Positions 32,440-43,720 of a stretch of 64,000 bases of DNA are shown piece by piece. Made by a program: the position numbers and the translations under genes. The notes beneath the pieces are model-generated. The model saw only the letters and a program-made list of their open reading frames with translations. It had not been told where the DNA came from and did not search any database. This DNA is from Neoceratodus forsteri (taxonomy: Eukaryota; Chordata; Ceratodontiformes; Ceratodontidae). The DNA is taken from NCBI GenBank assembly GCA_016271365.2, contig JADMNL010000028.1, positions 99,417,501-99,481,500 on the forward strand, in the 5' to 3' direction. Each line of letters starts with the position of its first letter. Position 1 is the first letter of the stretch.

Positions 32440-34919
32440 CTTAAGTATAAAAATCATGCCCTTCATATTCACTTTTTGATCCTTCTCCTACTAATGGCCG
32501 GTGATATTGAACTAAATCCTGGCCCTTCAAACCCCCTCCTCCCAGCCTCCCCCTTGACACACCATAAAGGACTGAGAATTTTCCACATAAATGCCCGTAG
32601 CCTGCTTCCTAAGCTGGACGACCTAAAAGTATGGGTCACTCAGCACTCCCCAGACATACTGTGCATCTCTGAAACGTGGCTATCCTCCCGCATTCCAGAC
32701 AGCCATTTGGCACTTCCTGACTTTAACCTCCATCGGTAAGACTGTGGTAAAAGAGGTGGTGGTGTTGCTATTTACTCTCGCAACTCCTTATCAATTACTA
32801 TTTCCCATCAGGAAGCAATCCCTCTTACCCACGAACTCCTCTTAGCCAACCTCCATTTTCCATCCTCAGTTCCCATCTTTGTGAGTGTTCTATATGCCTC
32901 ACCAAAACTTCCACAATCTTCCCTTGTCTCCTGTATCACTGCAGTCTCTGCCCTTGCAACTATGGGTGAACTCATCCTCCTTAGAGACTTTAATCTAGAC
33001 TGGCTCTCACCCTCATTGCACAACTTCCGTCAGCAGCTAGTTGCACTAAATTTGACCCAGTTGATAGCAGAACCTACTCGCCCCAACCTTTGCTCCTAGT
33101 CTCACTCTCTGCTTGACTGGGTGCTCTTGTCACACCCCCACCACATCTGCCCTAGTGGTATACTACCCGATGCGCTTAACGACCATTGCCCAGTCTTCTG
33201 TATCAGGAAGATTCATCCTCTGTTGAACACCCTGAAATACATCCAGCGATGGCCCCTCAGATCCCTTGACTAAAATAAACTGCTCCATGACTTGGCATTG
33301 GCCAACTGGTCACCTGTCTTCTCCTCCCACTCCATCGATACTGCACTCGCCCACTTCACATCCATCTTTCTAAATGTCTGCAAAACCCATGCTCCTCTAA
33401 AATTAGTCAGAGTAACGTGCTCCCACCATCCCTGGATCACCTCCAAAATTTTGGCCAGTTGCAAATCTTGTGACCACTCATGGCGCCGCTTTAAAACCTC
33501 CCGTGACCCAGCTGACTTTCAGATCTACCACTCCCTTTGCAACAGCTGTACCAAGTGCACACATCAGGCCAAATCCAACTTTTGCAAACCGCGCTAGCAA
33601 GCTTCGTCTAACACTCCATCCACTTTTTGGTGTGACTTCCAATGGCTCATTCATTCCTCCTACACATCTCCCTCACCCACTCTCAGGGAGTCTGGATCAC
33701 TTGTTTCTGACCCAATGCTTGTAGCTGAAGGTCTAAATAAGTTCTTTACTACCTTTGCCATTCCACTGGATCCCCCTACTTCCCTATCCTGCACCCCTCC
33801 TTCTCCCTCTCAGCCCTCCGACTTCCAGTTACCGCTTGTATCCTCCTCCGAAATACTTAGAGCTCTAGTCACCCTCAATCCTACAAAATCCAGCCCTAAT
33901 GGCTTGCACCCGAAGCTCCTCATAATCTCTGCTCCTGCTATTGCCACCCCCTTAACCTTCATCCTAAATCTGTCCATCTCCACTGCTACCATTCCCTTGG
34001 CCTGGAAGTCGGCCATGGTCTTCCCCTTTTCAAGGGGGGAGATGCCACAGTCCCTGGCGACTACCACCCTATATCGCTTCTCCCCTCACTCACCAAGCTC
34101 CAAGAGTTCCTAGTCCTCTCTAGGCTAAACATTTCCTCCAAGCCTCAAAACACATTGTCTCCTGTCCGATCAGTATTCAGAAAGTATCACTCTACCACTA
34201 CATCTCTTCTTCATTTCACTGATGCCATTCACACTGCAATGGATCAAGATCTGATCACCTCAGCCATTTTCATCGACCTTGTGAAGACCTTCAACTCGGT
34301 ATACCACTCCCTCCTCCTAATTAAACTAAGTGCCTTAGGCCTCTCTCCATCCTCTGTGTCCTGGTTCAGTTCTTACTTTACTGGCCGCTTCCAGTCTGTA
34401 AAAGTTGCAAATGTCCTGTTCTCCTTCCTCCCTATCCTTGCTGGTGTACCCCAGGGTTCAATCCTCAGGCCTGTTCTTTTTTCCCTGTTTATAAATAGCC
34501 TCCCCTCTGTGTGCACCACTGCAAAGATCCACATGTACGCAGATGATACCATCCTCTTCCTTTCTGGTCCATCCACTTCAGCTGTCCAGACACCCCTACA
34601 ATCCAACTTTTCTGGGGTTACCTCCTGGTTTAATGCAAACTGTCTAAAACTTATCACAAATAAAACAGTCACTATGACTTTTAGTACCAAGCAAACACTG
34701 GCTAGGATTCATGCACTACCCTCCTTCCTCTCCGGGGTGTCCACTTCCCTTGAAAATGTCCCCTCCAACAAGTACCTTGGAGTCTGGCTCGATCCCTCTC
34801 TTGACTTTTCTTCCCACATCAGTGCCCTCCACTCCAAACTGTGCCCTAAACTAGGGTTACTCTATCGCCGCAAGGCCTGCCTTCCCCTTCCCGTTAGATG
34901 TGATATAGTGATTAAATGA
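32440..34919 (+). pseudogene. 2A-LINE endonuclease-reverse transcriptase, decayed
   Basis: The frame opens at 32440 with a Leu-rich stretch (FLILLLLMA) directly followed by GDIELNPGP at 32500-32526, matching the 2A consensus D(V/I)ExNPGP. The APE-type endonuclease follows: FHINARSLLPKLDDLK, ILCISETWLSS, then after a stop at 32737 and frameshifts ELILLRDFNLDWL (GDFN altered to RDFN) and LNDHCPVF (SDH altered to NDH). RT motifs are KSSPNGLHPKLL (33890), RKYHSTTTSLLHFTDA (34180), FIDLVKTFNSVYHS (34270; the motif A Phe-Asp is changed), GVPQGSILRPVLFSLFIN and HMYADDTILF with YADD at 34536-34547. 2A peptides make ribosomes skip one peptide bond, releasing the upstream piece. Several inactivating changes make this copy dead. 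Confidence 0.85.
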
Positions 34920-35725
34920 ATCCACCCTGCTTTCGACTACGCTGACGTAGTTTTCAGCACTGCCCCTGCAACCTCCCTCTTCAAACTAGATGTGTTCTAC
35001 CATGCTTTCTGTAGGTTTTCCTCTAATTCCCCCCGCTTAACTCATCACTATGACCTCCACTCCTCCCTATCCCTCCAATCCCTCTCTCAGAGACGTGTTT
35101 CCCCACTGCTTCACCCTCATATCCAAATTCTGGTTTAGGACTCTTCCATCATACCTTACTTCTCTCCTCAGACCTGCCACTGCCTCCCCATGCAATTCAT
35201 GGTCAATCAGCACTCAATCCTTTGTCCTACCATGAGCCTACACCTCAGTCAGCAAACTTGCTTTCTCTTATAGGTTTCCTTCCTTCAGGAACTGCATTTC
35301 CCCCCAAACCCGCCTCACCCGTCTCTTTTTCCTGCTCTTAAATGCTTACTCAGACCTGCCCCCTCCACATCCTGCACCTGCCTCCCCCCAAAGTCTTTTC
35401 GCTTTCTGCCCCTGTCTTGCATCTCCTTACTCCTGTTCCAAGGCAGCAGGCTCTATACTGAGTGCTTGCACTTTACAGCTATTATTCACTGTCGATGCAT
35501 GCAATCCTATTCTGTAAATCTTGTAAATACTCACTGCACCTTATATGTAATTACCCAATGTAAATAGCTCCTTTATACAATGCTTTTTATTTCTGTATTG
35601 TATTTTGCATACCCTCTGTTGTATTGTACCCCCTTTCCCTGGGTCTTGCCTGGAAATGAGCAATTGCTCATGGTTCCTTTCCCGGTTATCACAGTTTAAA
35701 TATTTAAATAAATATATATTCTAGC
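34920..35725 (+). mobile_element. 2A-LINE C-terminal and 3' untranslated region
   Basis: Coding remnants continue after the stop near 34918 (HPAFDYADVVFS), then pyrimidine-rich sequence. The end reads GGGTCTTGCCTGG, GAGCAATTGCTC (a hairpin), CCTTTCCCGGTTATCAC and (AAAT)n. The copies at 18838, 26515 and 44580 share this terminus. Confidence 0.75.
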
Positions 35726-38703
35726 CCCACTCCAGCCTCCCATGTGGTACAGAATCAAAGGCCTTGCTGAAGTCAAACACAGGACATCCAATGCATGGCC
35801 CTTGTCCAGTTCCCTGGTCACCCAGTCATAGTAATCAATTAAGTTAGTCTGGCAGTATTTGCCTGAGAAACCCATGCCATTGACCATCCTGGAGGTCATT
35901 GTCCTCCAAAAAGGTCACCAGCCTCTCTTTTAGGATCATCTCCGTGAGCTTACCCACAATTGATGTGAGGGTCACTGGTCTGTATTTGCCTGGTTCGTCC
36001 CTAGGTCCACTTTTGTGAATGGGCACCCTTGGGCTATCCTTCAGTCCTATGTCCAAGGAGATATTGAACAGGTCAGCCAGTGGTCCTGCCAGGATCTCTG
36101 CTAGTTCCTTAAGTACCCTAGGGTGAATGCCATCTGGTCCTGGTACTTTTTCCACCCTCAGTGCCCTTAATCCTTCCAGAACCCTATCCTCTGTAATCCC
36201 TATATCAGTCACCCCTCCCCTTCCCTGCCCACTCGACCCATCCCTTGAGGTATCTGCCCCCTCTTCTCTTGCATGAACACAGAACAGAAGTATTCATTTA
36301 ATGCCTCTGCCTGATCCTTCCCCTTCTTCACCCACCCTCCATCCTTCCTAATCCTCACAATCTGGTCTTTGTTTTTACTTCTCTCGCTAATGTGTCGGAA
36401 GAATTCCTTTTCTCCTTCCTTAATACCCTGTGCCAGTCTCAGCTCACCTGAAGCCTTGGCCATTCTGACTAGCCTCGTAACCTCCCTGGACTTCTTTGTA
36501 TACTCATTCTTGTCATCTCCCCTTCCCGATTTCTTGTGTCTCCAAAACGCTTTTCTCTTCACCCTCACCCCTTCCATGACCTCCTGAGTCAACCTGCCAG
36601 GCTTATTTGCCCTTTCCATCTTACTCCATGCCTTTCAGACATGTCTCAGTAGTCTCCGCCAGCCCTTTTTGAACAATATCCCATTTTTGACTAGCAGTCA
36701 TACTTTGTTGAATTTCTGCCAGATGCCTACTCAAAATTTCCCCCATCCTTTTAAAGTCCGGCCCCTTGAAATCAGTCACCCTGTTCCCATACTCCCTGTT
36801 TTCCTACCCATATTGAGCGTGAACCACACAGAGTGGTGGTCACTCCCAGCCAGAGGCTCCTCCACCCCAGATCCCTTACATTCTCCCCCTTTGATAGTAC
36901 AAGGTCCAGAGTTCTCTCCAATCTGGTCTGCTTGCATACTGACTGCACCAGGGAGCTGTTCTGAAATGCTTCTAGTATGATCTGCTCCTTTGCACTCTAG
37001 GTGGTTGGTGTCACATGATAGGCCTATATCCTTTATTTGGGTTCCTGTGGTATGTGCTATAATAGACTTTAGAATGGGACACTGTCTCTTTAAAAGGCTT
37101 TGATGAATAAAATACCAAATATCTAGAATTGCTATAATGGTTAGGGTGGATCTGGTACAGCTACAGATAAGGGGACAGGTTTATGGACCCAGGAAATCAT
37201 AACTCTTATAGAAAACTGGGTATCTAGCTTCCAATAACACCAACAAGGTAATTGAATGACCTAGAGGTCAGGGGTCAAGCCAAACGCATGGACCAGATGT
37301 TACTGGGATTGACATGGAACCTGACATGGAACCACAGTGACACTTACAGGGAAAGGTAAACTGTTGTACTCCTTCACACTGTGGGTGGGGCTTGAAAATT
37401 ACCAGACCTTATCTAATAGACACATTTTGAACTTAGAGCAGTTGTAAAACAGTTTAGCTATGAGTTAGATACCTGACCAAGCCGGTATATACTTTTACAC
37501 CAGAAAGTATATGTGTAGGCCTTGAAAAATCTCTAAAACCAGACCTGAGTGTATGGAAATTTTGACTTTTCACATATTGAACAGAAAATTCTGATTATAA
37601 GTCAGAATTTTTGAAACCAAGACTTTTCACCAAGGAAAGCACCCAGAGCCTTTTAAAAATGACTTTTCAGAGAACTGTCTTGGGATACAAACTTGCTACA
37701 AACTGTTGCTTAAGGACTCATCTCGACAAGGGCATTTAAAATCATGTCTGGACTCTAACATCAAAACAAGGTATAGTTTAGAATAACAGTATCTAGTATT
37801 TTTTTCCTGTAAACCATCCAGTTTTACTTTTGATAGAGTCTGCATTTCAAAGCTCTTCCAAACTGTAGAATTTTCTGTATTGCTTTTATTTTAAGTAAAC
37901 CTTTATGATTTTCTTATCAACTCTGCCTGGGGTCTGATTGTGTGATCTAACATTTTAACAGAAGAGTTTTGAAAAGACTGTGTGTCTTGAAAGATAGTAC
38001 TGCTCGGCTATCATGCCAAAGTACTTAAGCAAGACATAGCCAGTGGCCATGGTGGGCTTCAAACACTGAACGTAGTGCAGAGTCAAGGGAACTCAAAACC
38101 ATAGTTTCCACCCTCCCACTGGGAAAAGAAAGGTTGGAGAATTCTTCCTGAACCCTTACACTTCTCACGAGTTCTTGCAAAGGAGGATCCTCTCTGCAAA
38201 TAGGAGGTCCTACCCTGCCCAGGGTTTGGGAGGCAGGGGCTCATGACAGTTGGGATGCTCCAATCCACCCCAGATAGGTTGAAGTCCCCCACCACCACTG
38301 TGTTCCCCTTCCTACAGACCCTTCTGATTTGATCAGCTAATTCCCTATCCAGGTTATCCCTTTGAGCTGGTGGTCTGCATACTACCCAATCCTCATTTTC
38401 CTACCCTTTGAGTCTTGAAACTGCATCCATAGGGCCTTTGTCCTGCCTTTCTCCCCCTCCTCTCTTATACACATTATCCCTTCCCATAAATAGAATGCCA
38501 TGCCCCCCTTTTCCCTTTGCCATATCCTTCCTGAATATCCTATACCCTAGAATCATCATATCCCAGTCCTGGTACTGGGTTGCCCATGTTTCCGTGATGG
38601 CTGCAACGTCCACCCTCCTCACTGCCAAGAGAGCCTGCAACTCAGCTGACTTGTTACCCAGGCTTCTCGCAATCCAATGCAACCACCCTCCACCCTTTCA
38701 TGT
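35726..38703 (-). mobile_element. CR1-type LINE, 5' half of the split copy
   Basis: The minus strand carries, from 38682, the endonuclease (ALLAVRRVDVAAITETWATQ and YRIFRKDMAKGKGG), the GDFNLSGVDW motif near 38290, then RPGRLTQEVM-type linker (36619-36209) with EFFRHISERSKNKD, then RT start LRVEKVPGPDGIHPRVLKEL and PVTLTSIVGKLTEMILKERL (36212-35844). The solo LTR at 37009-38248 interrupts it. The 5' end at about 38703 is truncated at the ORF1/ORF2 boundary. With 29622-30729 it makes one 5'-truncated CR1. Confidence 0.9.
37009..38248. mobile_element. Solo LTR, 1,240 bp
   Basis: Inside the CR1, sequence from TGTCACATG (37009) to CTCATGACA (38248) has no match to other CR1 copies. It is bounded by a perfect 5-base duplication, GTTGG, at 37004-37008 and 38249-38253. 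The CR1 text is continuous across it (compare GGTTGTTGGGGTGCTCC at 53030). The ends TGTCA…TGACA are the inverted TG…CA termini of an LTR. It is AT-rich, with a TATATA word near 37484. No internal retroviral genes are present, consistent with recombination between two LTRs. Family and strand are undetermined. Confidence 0.75.
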
Positions 38704-38970
38704 ATTATTTTCTAATTCTTTCACAGGTGAAGAAAAGAAGAATGGGTACCAGTGGGGAGAGAATGGAATGTTTGCCCCACGATTTAAGGCCAAAATTCAG
38801 AAGAAGTGCAAAAACATATATACTTTATTATTTTATTTTTTTAAATCATCATGACATTTTCCATGACGGTATTAAAAAGTATATCAGTGTACTTTGTTGT
38901 TATGGAAAACAAATGTTGATCACATTTATTTGATTTAAAAAAAAATACTTCAGTCGTAATGTAAATATAT

Positions 38971-39017
<47 letters not shown>

Positions 39018-39102
39018 CAATACAGCTAGAGACAACTACCTGTCTCTATATTGATACTATAAGTGCTACTGTTACATGATAATGACATAATAACAACACT
39101 AG
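38704..39102. other. Unassigned AT-rich spacer with (TA)n
   Basis: A TA dinucleotide run spans about 38966-39013. The remainder shows nothing recognisable. Confidence 0.6.
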
Positions 39103-39868
39103 CCAGCTGGCTAGCGCTGCAGTGGAGCTACCACATGCCATCCAGATGACCCAGGTTCACACCCCAAGTGCAGGACATCTGGTTCTGACCAGTGAGGCAG
39201 TGTTCTGGCATCTATTAAATGCCTCCTGCCTCAGGGAGAGAGGGCGCCTCCTTCTGTTGCACAACACCCCCTGGTGGCCCAGGGGGAGGGTATGTCATGC
39301 AGGAAGAAACAACTGGTCCCTCTGGAGTGGCCTTACTTTGGCACACACCCATTTATCTGTCAAGTGATGCAGAGTTGTTACATGCCCAGGGTGGGGCTGG
39401 CAGGGGAGTTTCAAAGGTAGGACAGTGCTTACCCACCCTTCCAAAGGCCCTGATAGGTGCTCTGCCAGATCATTTCTCAGGATCATGCACTGGGAAGGGA
39501 TAAGAGAGGGCTTAGCAGGTTAAAAAAATACCCCAACAGCACCAGGCAGATGAAGCTGCCCTGAACCCATGCCACAGCAGGGTCCTTCTTTCTCCTCCCA
39601 TACCTCACTGTCTTCTCCTCCCAGGCTGTGACAATCAAGTAAAGTACCCTCCTCCTGGCCTGAGGAACTGGGAGGTGCCACCCACAGGGGACAAGCTGTG
39701 GGTGACAGTCAGGGTGTCCAGAGAGGATGTCAAGCAGAGGCTGGTGGCAGGTTGGAATATCAGAAGATTCCTATGGCAAGCAGAAGGGCTTGGGCAGGTG
39801 GAGGGATGATGTGGCATCTGGCCAGGAGAAATGGGGCCAAAAATTGAAAGTAAAAAAAAAGACAGTAT
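39103..39868 (+). mobile_element. Long tRNA-headed SINE, diverged copy
   Basis: The head reads GCCAGCTGGCTAGCGCTGC with an A-box-like TGGCTAGCGCTG, and CCCAGGTTCACACCCC resembles a B box. The end is GGGGCCAAAAATTGAAAGTA followed by an A run, close to the end of the 48711 copy (GGGGGCCAAAGTAAAG). The body is longer (~766 bases) and more diverged than the other copies. Confidence 0.6.
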
Positions 39869-39884
39869 TTTTTAATGCCTATAC

Positions 39885-40010
39885 TTCAAGGTTTCTAGCC
39901 TCAACAGTTCCAAAGTCAGATGTTTCAAAAGAAATAGTTACATGTTTTAAAAGATAATTTCTTTTAAATGTTATAACTTTGGAACCGTTAGTGCTAGAGA
40001 CTTAATTTTT
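39885..40010. repeat. Perfect-armed fold-back, ~125 bp
   Basis: GTTTCTAGCCTCAACAGTTC at 39891 pairs with GAACCGTTAGTGCTAGAGAC at 39981, and GAAATAGTTACATGTTTTAA with its inverted counterpart TTTTAAATGTTATAAC. The loop is short. Confidence 0.8.
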
Positions 40011-40044
40011 ATTAATGGAAAGTTGGAGTCTGCTTGGTAGATAT

Positions 40045-40118
40045 ATTGGGGGCAGACTAGATGGGCCAAGCGGTCCTCATCTGCCGTCAAAGTCTATGTT
40101 TCTATGTTTCTATTGATA
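40045..40118 (+). mobile_element. CR1-type 3' tail
   Basis: GGCAGACTAGATGGGCCAAG, then CATCTGCCGTCAAAG and TCTATGTTTCTATGTTTCTA, form the final CR1 untranslated segment and octamer tail. No coding region is attached. Confidence 0.85.
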
Positions 40119-40144
40119 AGATGTTACGGTGACCATAAATCAAT

Positions 40145-40800
40145 ACAGAACAACATTCCTCTTCAGTGTCTTTATCAGTGATATTACAGAGGGTCTGGAA
40201 GGGAAGATTTGCCTGTTTGCAAATGACACTAAGCTCTGCAACAGGGTGGACACACTAGTGAGGCCGCACCTCAAATACTGTGTCCAGTTCTGGAGGCCTC
40301 ATCTACATAAGGACATAGATAGGGTGGAGGTAGTTCAAAGGAGGGCAACCAAAAAGGTGCACGGACTACATAACAAGCCCTATGAAGCTAGGCTGAAATA
40401 ATTAAATATGTACTCCCTGGAGGAGAGGAGGGATATGATTGAGACATTTAAGTACCTCACAGGGAAGAATAAAGTACAGGAGAATATTATATTCCAAAGA
40501 AAAAGATGCTCAAGGATGAGGGGGCACAAGATGAAACTGGAGGGAAGGGGGTTCAGAGGGAATGTGACGAAGTACTTCTTCACAGAGAGGGTGGTAGACG
40601 AGTAGAACAGCCTGCCAGCAGAGGTGGTGGGGGCAGAAACAATTACAGGTTTTAAACATGCTTGAAATAGACATAGTGGATTGCTGGTAGTCGGGGGTAC
40701 AACCTAATGCCAGCAGTGCTTGATAGACCGCAATTGTTAGTGGTAACAGGGCAACCTAGCTGGGCCGAAGGCCTTTATCTGTAGACAGTTTCTATGTTAC
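40145..40800 (+). mobile_element. CR1-type LINE 3' end with internal deletion
   Basis: The frame 40129-40401 encodes [20 protein letters not shown], then [13 protein letters not shown] and immediately [13 protein letters not shown]. In other copies about 110 codons lie between the FADD motif and RPHLEYC, so an internal segment is deleted here. The motif itself is FAND instead of FADD. The next frame gives RRDMIETFKYLTGKNKVQ and YFFTERVVDE. The tail near 40790 ends in TTTCTATGTTAC. Confidence 0.88.
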
Positions 40801-40989
40801 ATATTGATATTAAAAAAAACATAAAATGGTTCACTGAATTTTTAAAGTCCTGTCATTTTTAGCAACCAATTATACCGACATGTATTAGACATTTCTGCAA
40901 TAGGCGTGGACTCAAAACCCATTGAATAAATCCATTTATTTCCACAGCCATTGAATAAATAAAATTTATCTACACAGTACTGATGTCAT

Positions 40990-42380
40990 CACCATTTATC
41001 TACATAGTAGTGATGTCATGTTCCCCTGTATTCAAATGCAAATAACTATAAAATGAAAAACGATAGCATGGTACTGAGAGCACGAATGTTTTTCATCACA
41101 AAAGTATCTACAAAATTAGTGGTGTTTCATTTACAGATACCTTTTAGTTTTTTTATAATAGCAAAAAACAGCAGAATATTCGATTTTTTTTTTTTCACTT
41201 TTTCAACAAACAAATGCGAAGAACTTTAAAACAAAAAATTATAGCTTGGTACTTTGAGCACAAAAATTGTTCAACACAAAAATATCTACAAAATGAGTGG
41301 TGTTTCATTTAATAGCAACCACTATGCAAGGCGGACATACACTAGGAAAGTTAACAAAAAGTCACAGAACTTATAATTTTGAAAAAAGTCAAAAGCAAAT
41401 GTTCCTGCACTGACATAAAGCATCCCTTATTGCATAAATGAAATATACAATGGTGAGCTGTCAGATAAATGATTTATCTACACTCGTGCTGTTTGACCTC
41501 GAGCACCTTACTCATGGCTTACACCACTTGTGAGGTTACCTGAGGTCAGACAGCATTTGTGTAGATAAATCATTTATCTGACAGCTCACCATTGTATATC
41601 CCATATTTATACAACATGTGTGGGTCTCTTTTCAGGAAGATAAAAGAGATATCTCACTGACCACACATGAGGTATCACTGATATCTTTGAGTTGGGTATA
41701 TCACAATGGATATCTTTTCATGCTGGGTATGTCACAAAAGGTTCAGAACTAATTTAGAATGTTCAGCCTCAGTAGCAGTACTAACTGTATTCAAATGCAA
41801 ATAACTTTAAAATGAAAAATGATAGCATGGTATGTGAGCATGAAAGTTGTTCAGCACAAAAAGATCTACAGAATGAGCATTGTTTCATTTATAGCTAGAT
41901 TTCTTTCTTTCTTTTATAATTAACAAAAAAAAACAGAAAATTGAATTTGTTTTCACTTTTTCAACAAACAACTGCGAATAACTTTAAAAAGAAAAACATG
42001 ATAGCATGGTACTGTGAGCACGAAATTTGTTCAGCACAAAAATATTTACAAAATGAGTGGTGTTTCATTTACAGATACCATTTAGTTTTTTTATAATTAG
42101 CAAAGAACAACAGAAAATTCCATTTTTATTCACTTTTTGCAACAAACAAATGCAAATAACTTTAAAACAGAAAAAAGAGAGACCCACACTTGTTGTACAA
42201 ATCAAATGTGACATGAGTGTGAGTGAGATAGCAGAAATATCTTCTTTCGCTGTCACTTAACTCTTGTATCCCACTCGTGGCTTTGCCACTTGTGGGACAT
42301 CAAGAGTTCAGTGACAGCTCATGAGGATATTCATGCTATCTCACTCCCACCCATGTGATAGCCTATATGTAGTGACACAG
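40990..42380. repeat. 178-bp tandem repeat alternating with fold-backs
   Basis: AATAACTTTAAAA anchors lie at about 41041, 41218, 41801, 41978 and 42156, steps of 177-179 bases. Shared words are GATAGCATGGTACTGTGAGC, TTCAGCACAAAA, ATGAGTGGTGTTTCATTTA and TTTCAACAAACAA. Between the pairs lie fold-backs: 41452-41600 has exact arms (GAGCTGTCAGATAAATGATT / AATCATTTATCTGACAGCTC), 41600-41740 a weaker one, and 42215-42360 another (GTCCCACTCGTGG-type arms). The order is two units, fold-back, two or more units, fold-back. Confidence 0.85.
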
Positions 42381-42514
42381 TAGAACTGTATCATTAGGAT
42401 CAACGCATGTTGAACAGACTCCAAGCATTAATTAAAAAAAAGGAACTTTCTATGATAACCAGTGTACTTACCCAGTTAACAAATACATAAATAAATAATG
42501 GTTCAAATATCACA

Positions 42515-42760
42515 GCTATTAAAATATTTATTTATTTAGATTTTATTGACCAGATAATGACTCTAGGTCATCAAATAGCTACGACCCGGGAGGTTACAAA
42601 GAAAAGTACAATCAAGTGAATACAATACATAAGATAACAGGAGCATAGCTGGATGCAAAGCAGGTAACTAATTTCAGGAATCATGAAATATCATAAAAGA
42701 TTATTTTTGGAAATGGTCAGAAGGTACTAATGATTGTTCTGGCTAAGAATAAATATGTTC
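42515..42760 (-). mobile_element. LINE 3' end, family of 20852-22095
   Basis: TTTATTTATTTAGATTTTAT then GACTCTAGGTCATC on the + strand parallels the inverted (AAAT)n tail and GAGTC hairpin at 20861. AGTACAATCAAGTGAATACA follows, as in the AGTACAATACAA region there. Coding sequence is absent. Confidence 0.5.
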
Positions 42761-42924
42761 TTTTCTAGTTTTAATTCTACAAGTTTTCTCAAAATACTGT
42801 CATTTTGTATAGGCTATCATGAAGGTGCACAATGGCAATCTTGAAAATGTTCAAATAGATAGGCAGGCTGGCGAGACTTTAGAATATTAAAGTTATTAAA
42901 GAACATCTTGGAAGGTTCCAAGAA

Positions 42925-42985
42925 TTATAACGAACATGGGCAGACTTTTTCTGCTGTCATGGTCTATGTTTCTATGTTTCTGCAT
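42925..42985 (+). mobile_element. CR1-type 3' tail
   Basis: GGGCAGACTTTTTCTGCTGTC followed by TGGTCTATGTTTCTATGTTT is the CR1 terminal segment and octamer tail. Confidence 0.75.
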
Positions 42986-43164
42986 TGATATTATCCATTC
43001 TGTTGGAGGTACAGCATAATATTTAGGCCCTCATAAGTAGGTAAGTAGGTAACCATTTTATTTTTAACAGAGTACAACTATTAGGGCAAAAAGCCCTATT
43101 TTCAAAATGATCATAGAGTACACAGTGATGAGTCCCACAGGGCAGCTGGTGCTAGTGAGACATA

Positions 43165-43720
43165 TAGGATAAAGTATGGGTCTGGGTGTGTAACAAGAAG
43201 TTTACACACACCCGAGGGGTTAGATCCATACATAAACCCCAAGAGCTAAGCCTGAGGGCTTTTATAAAAGCATCTAACCCCAAGGGTGTGTGTAAACTTC
43301 AAGTTTACACATCCCAACCCATATTTTATTTTATATAATTGCTGGGTTTCCCTTTTTCACCTCAGCAATTATATAAAATAAAGAGCTTCCGGTGTGTCCT
43401 CGGTTCAGTTTTAGCCCGGTGCCGAGATTTGCTGTATTTTAAACCAGTTTTTCTTCCTTTGAGCAAGTCTTTATTTGTTTACAGTGTATGTGGGGGAAAA
43501 AAAGAAAAGAAAAGAACTTACCGGCGAGTTCTTCTGGCGGTTCTGTTTCGGGCGAGACGGAAGCATTGAGCGGTGTCGACTGCTCGCACTGCTGCCTGAG
43601 CATGCACACAGCAAGGGAAATCGTGCGCGTTTGCCATTAAAAACACTCCTTTATAACAGCAAATTACACCACGGTTTCCCTATGGGAAAAAGGGGAAGCC
43701 GGTTATTATAAAACATTCAA
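43165..43720. repeat. Composite fold-back element, family A, inverted copy
   Basis: 43165-43330 is a fold-back (GAAGTTTACACACACCC … GGGTGTGTGTAAACTTC with AACCCC/GGGGTT inside). 43325-43385 is the TTTATATAATTGCT/AGCAATTATATAAA fold-back. 43600-43700 has GCATGCACACAGCAAGGGAA, TTTGCCATTAAAAACACTCC and TTTATAACAGCAAA. This is the module set of 27306-27900 in reverse order. The middle (43390-43600) differs in detail but is likewise A-rich in part. Confidence 0.8.

Larger units (their letters stand above)
30730..35725 (+). mobile_element. Near-complete LINE with 2A motif, inserted in CR1
   Basis: This ~5-kb insertion interrupts a CR1 copy. CCCACCCCAG (30720-30729) and CCCACTCCAG (35726-35735) form an imperfect ten-base target duplication, and CR1 sequence is continuous across them. 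In order the insertion has a 64-bp tandem array (30738-31290), a ~150-bp duplication (31395-31700), an open region, the 2A-like motif with endonuclease and RT (32440-34919), a C-terminal region, and a 3' end CCTTTCCCGGTTATC with (AAAT)n at 35670-35712. RT wording places it in the CR1/L2/Rex1 group. Clade assignment needs a tree. Confidence 0.82.

Noticed and set aside
32139..32444. A Pro/Ser-rich ORF1 for the 2A LINE
   Set aside because: The sequence is C-rich low complexity, no nucleic-acid-binding motif is visible, and the frame differs from the 2A frame.
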